Assembly: GCA_949130485.1 (NCBI GenBank)
Contig: OX422192.1
Span: 7,479,085-7,543,084, forward strand
Direction of reading: 5' to 3'
Length of the DNA stretch: 64,000 bases
Origin: Agelas oroides
Lineage: Eukaryota > Porifera > Demospongiae > Agelasida > Agelasidae
Positions 60,606 through 64,000 of the stretch are shown in pieces; the first letter of the stretch is position 1; each line of letters begins with the position of its first letter. Under the pieces are notes generated by a model. It had not been told where the DNA came from and did no database searches. It was given only the letters and a program-made list of their open reading frames with translations. Both the position numbers and the translations under genes were made by a program.

Positions 60606-62669
60606 TATATCTACCTGATAGTTGCACTGAATGTTTTAGTCAGCGCACACTCAGACACACTGGAGCTGTGGAATGATATCCTTTTGGGGCTTGTAGCACA
60701 CAGTCATTATGCTGCGAAGATTGAATGGGTGCTTGCTATTATTTTCCTGAACAGTTTCACCACTTTAGCTATATACAATAATTTTTACAAGTAATGTGGA
60801 GCCTGTTGTAGAAATGGCTTGGGAACAGTTTTAATCTGTCTAGCTAGTTTTAATGCAATGCCCAGACAGAACACAAAGTAATCATGGTAATCAGACGTGG
60901 AGTCATACAAAAGACAAGGTGAATCAATTCCCATTCATGTGGTAACTCATATATGAAAACATCTGAAGACGCCCAGGTACTACCAGGCTTAGCAAAGCAA
61001 AGATATTTCGAAAGATGACAATCATTATCCTAAACTACTGTGTGGGTGGGGTAGATAGAATGTACCTCATCAGTGCTATTGTATGTATGTAGCAGGATTG
61101 AAGTTGCATGAGGCTGCCGGGCAGAGGCTATGAGATGAAATGACAAAGACTAAACCTTATGGGTTGCTGGACCACAGTGGTGAGGAAACATAAAGGAGCA
61201 TCAATTTTTGACACAGTGCAGGGCAAGGTAAGTTTCACACACTTTCTTCACCTATGAGATGCAGCTATAGACAAAAAACTTCAGTTGAAATTAACATTTT
61301 CCCGAGCTTAAGTTCACAACAGTGAACCCTCTTTTTGATCTTCAAATAGCTAAGAGCAACAAACCCCATCGATTTATATCTGTGCTTGAAGTATTGCTGA
61401 ATCATAGATTATACCATCAAATGGTGACTAGCTAGTGTACACAAACATGCTAATGCATAGAAACAATCATTTTGGGCTGCAGTATAATAGTATGGCTGAA
61501 ACTTTGAACAACAGCATGCACCATGCTGCACATGCATAGCTACATCTATACAATTTCACAACACTGCAAACTTTTATATATGGTCCGGGCATGCACTGTT
61601 AACTATGTAACAACATGCACCATGCTGCATATACATAGCATTTTACATGCACTACTGCACTCCATCTCCCAGTGCTTGTGTACTGTTAGGTCTATCAGTG
61701 CACGAGTATCACTGTCACTAGGAGGATCCTCACATACTGGTAGTCTGCTCAGGGGTCACTGAGGCACTGCTGGGACTGTGTTTCTCCATGTGATCAGTGT
61801 TTCCAAATGACTTACTCCAACGTTATTCAAAATGCTTTATTGCATGGTGACCACTGCTTATTACTAGTTAGTTTGAAGTACTACTAAATACCGCTCACTG
61901 AAAGTACCTACTACAATAATATTGTTTCATACTTCTATAAAGTTTTAATGCACATGCATGCAGTATCCAACAGCCATCTCTCCGTCTGTAATGTATTTTG
62001 AACAATACATCATGTGTAGTTGCAATTGGGTCTCAGAAGTCACTTCAGAGCACCTAAACTTCCACTTCCATCATTTATTTTTAAAATTTTTTTTTTTTTT
62101 GGGGGGGGGGGGTGACTTGTGCGCATAGCTATTGCTCCAAGACCTCCTACCGGTATGTGGATAATGCTTCCTGTGTAGTTGCTCAGAAGTCACCAAATGT
62201 GATCCCATAACACCTACATTTCAAAAAATATATATCTGGGGGAGCATGTCTCCAGACCTCCTTATATGGTGACAGCTACACAGCCAGTGAGGTACCCTTT
62301 CCAACTTCCCTCCTTATCAAGCGATTTCCCCTTTAACTAAATTTCTAAAAAGCACTGAGAGAGTGGGGAGTAGAGGAGAGAGGAGAGCAAGAAGCAGGCG
62401 GCAAAAGGTACTCAGACACCTCTGTGAATCTAATGGAAAATGACAATGACAATAAGCTAGTAACATGCTTGCAGTATTTTTAAGTTCTTCTACAATAAAG
62501 TGCTTAGTAAAACTATTGAGTAAACTTACCCCTGGGGTTACAGTTAACTTCAAGCTGTACTACAAACTTTCAGCAATCCTAAATGTGGTATAAAAAATTA
62601 GAAAAAGTCAACACACTGACACTAACAACCTGTAACACAATATATCAACCACCAATATAAAATTAATAA
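60606..62669. other. Intergenic region between kinase genes 3 and 4
   Basis: 61440-61975 is a diverged copy of 37440-37830 (GGGCTGCAGTATAATAGTAT, TGTGATCAGTG). A T11-G11 type run lies at about 62090-62112. 62330-62670 matches the 3' flank of gene 3 (AGGAGAGCAAGAAGCAGGCG). No gene is seen. Confidence 0.6.
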
Positions 62670-64000
62670 TTACTGATCACAGTGAATGGAAGAGAGCTGC
62701 TGAAAAAGTTCTTCAAATGTTGCTCGCTGCTTGGTGTTGTGTACCCAGCACTTCAGCATGATTTCATACACTTCAAGTGGGCACATGTCAGGTCGTGCCA
62801 ACAGCTTGCGATTCTTGCCTTTGATTGCATCCCCAACGACCTGCTTATCTGACATGTCATTGTATGGTTGTTCCTTTGCAAGGGTGAAGATTTCCCAGAT
62901 GGTAACGCCGAATGCCCACACATCAGACTTCTGTGAGAATTTACCATAAAAGCACTCAATTGACATCCAACGAACTGGAAGGAAAGCACGCCCTTGAATG
63001 TGGTAGTAGTGAGATTCGTACAGACTTCTACTCATGCCAAAATCTGATATCTTCACCAGGTAGTTTGGACCTACCAGGCAGTTTCGTGTTGCCAGGTCTC
63101 TGTGGACATAGTTGTGCGATGCGAGGTACTTCATAGCGCTAGCAATCTGTGTGGTCATATGAACTAGGGTGCTGGTTGTGATCTGACCTTGTGGCTCTGA
63201 ATCGGTTGTGCTCAGTACTTTGAACTTTTGAAGGTACTGGTTGAGGTCTCCTTTCTCCATGTACTCCATCATAATGAAAGGAGTGTCCTCATAGCAGACT
63301 CCAAGTATACGAATGACATTTTTATCATTCAATCTTGACATGAAATTGACCTCTTTCTCAAAGGCTTCTTTTGTGGTACTTGGAGCACCTGATTTCAGTG
63401 TCTTCACAGCGACTAGTGTTGACTTGCTCTTGTTGTCATCTGATTCACTCACTCTCAGATCTTTCGGACTTAACCCAACTGTTTCAGCTAGAAAGACCTT
63501 GCCATAAAGCCCCTTTCCAAGTTCACAAATGTCTTGAATGTTACTAGCAAAGACGTTTAATGGCACTTTATCACTCTTTGGTAGGGCTGTGGGGGCAGTG
63601 TAAATGGGGCCATAAGGCTGCAAATCCTCAGGCTCACTGGGACTTCCAACTGCACCTGTGAAGAGTGAAGGCTGGATTGGCTCGCTATATACCACATCAA
63701 AGTTTCCTCTGTAAGTCGCAACCGTCTGTGAGCTGACAATATCTGGTGTAGTGTAGACGACACTGGAAACATTTTCTTGGGGCACATTTGTGGGGGGATC
63801 ATGGCATTGATCATTGCTCTGGTACAATGGGTTTGACTCTGTTTCTCCAAATGTGGGATTTGAGATCTTAACAAGTCTGGGGTACATTCTGGAGGAACTT
63901 GAAGGGAGGCCGGTATACTTGCTATCAGCTGGTATTAGGTGGGTTGGAACTTCACCAGTGAAAGTGCTGTTTCGGTCCAAATACTCTGCGAGTTCTTCTG
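62670..64000 (-). CDS. Kinase gene 4, partial: juxtamembrane and kinase part of last exon
   Basis: Open from the stop at 62670 to the right edge (about 443 residues visible), so the ectodomain and membrane segment lie outside. Juxtamembrane sequence resembles gene 3 (EYLDRNSTFTGEVP, TYRGNFDVVYSEP, GPIYTAP). The kinase has GKGLYG, VAVKTLK, HRDLATRN, DFGMSRSLYESHYYHIQGRA and PVRWMSIECFYGKF, with all catalytic residues present. It is the fourth head-to-tail member of the cluster. Whether it has the membrane helix that gene 3 lacks cannot be seen here. Confidence 0.93.
   Translation of the reverse strand, partial: EELAEYLDRNSTFTGEVPTHLIPADSKYTGLPSSSSRMYPRLVKISNPTFGETESNPLYQSNDQCHDPPTNVPQENVSSVVYTTPDIVSSQTVATYRGNFDVVYSEPIQPSLFTGAVGSPSEPEDLQPYGPIYTAPTALPKSDKVPLNVFASNIQDICELGKGLYGKVFLAETVGLSPKDLRVSESDDNKSKSTLVAVKTLKSGAPSTTKEAFEKEVNFMSRLNDKNVIRILGVCYEDTPFIMMEYMEKGDLNQYLQKFKVLSTTDSEPQGQITTSTLVHMTTQIASAMKYLASHNYVHRDLATRNCLVGPNYLVKISDFGMSRSLYESHYYHIQGRAFLPVRWMSIECFYGKFSQKSDVWAFGVTIWEIFTLAKEQPYNDMSDKQVVGDAIKGKNRKLLARPDMCPLEVYEIMLKCWVHNTKQRATFEELFQQLSSIHCDQ

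Overview
The window looks like nuclear DNA of an early-branching animal, most likely a demosponge (Amphimedon-like; this is inference from gene content, not a database match). The genes have many exons with GT-AG introns, intergenic DNA is short, and introns carry small transposons and satellites. The main content is a head-to-tail family of receptor tyrosine kinases on the minus strand, joining Ig-like ectodomains to a kinase domain that resembles discoidin-domain-receptor kinases.

Layout. 1-9310: a 186-bp satellite, about 50 copies, stop-free on the minus strand. 9.3-11 kb: a plus-strand series of microexon-like cassettes. 11.2 kb: an array of short palindromes. 12.9-14.5 kb: a decayed pogo/Tigger-like DNA transposon. 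15.0-15.9 kb: a 5'-truncated LINE. 15.86-17.94 kb: a small element with a hammerhead-ribozyme motif in each of two direct repeats, split by a 1.35-kb foldback transposon that has a 9-bp target duplication; a scrap of TTAGGG-like repeat follows. 18.8-19.6 kb: the 3' end of a plus-strand gene with a CARD/death-fold-like C-terminus. 20.8-21.8 kb: ankyrin-like exon remnants and one unrecognised open exon on the minus strand.

24.2 kb to the right edge: four kinase genes in tandem. Gene 1 is 24194-36780, gene 2 is 39432-52241, gene 3 is 53031-59976, and gene 4 starts at 62670 and runs off the window. By hand splicing, genes 1-3 share a 24-nt first exon (MDAAARLR or close), a 64-73-nt second exon completing the signal peptide, phase-1 Ig exons of 276-360 nt, and one large last exon with juxtamembrane tyrosines and kinase. 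Gene 1 joins to 1039 residues and gene 2 to 940, both with a Thr/Pro stalk and a transmembrane helix. Gene 3 keeps a signal peptide and an intact-looking kinase, but its transmembrane segment is missing. One of its Ig exons is scrambled by a small inversion and another is cut by a 50-bp minisatellite.

The encoded receptors would bind unknown ligands through a variable number of Ig domains and signal through conserved juxtamembrane tyrosine motifs. Tandem duplication of single Ig exons, insertions beside splice sites and stalk-repeat changes show the family diversifying. The strongest candidates for something new are the hammerhead-bearing element, the transmembrane-less gene 3, and the transposon end that forms a splice donor in gene 1.
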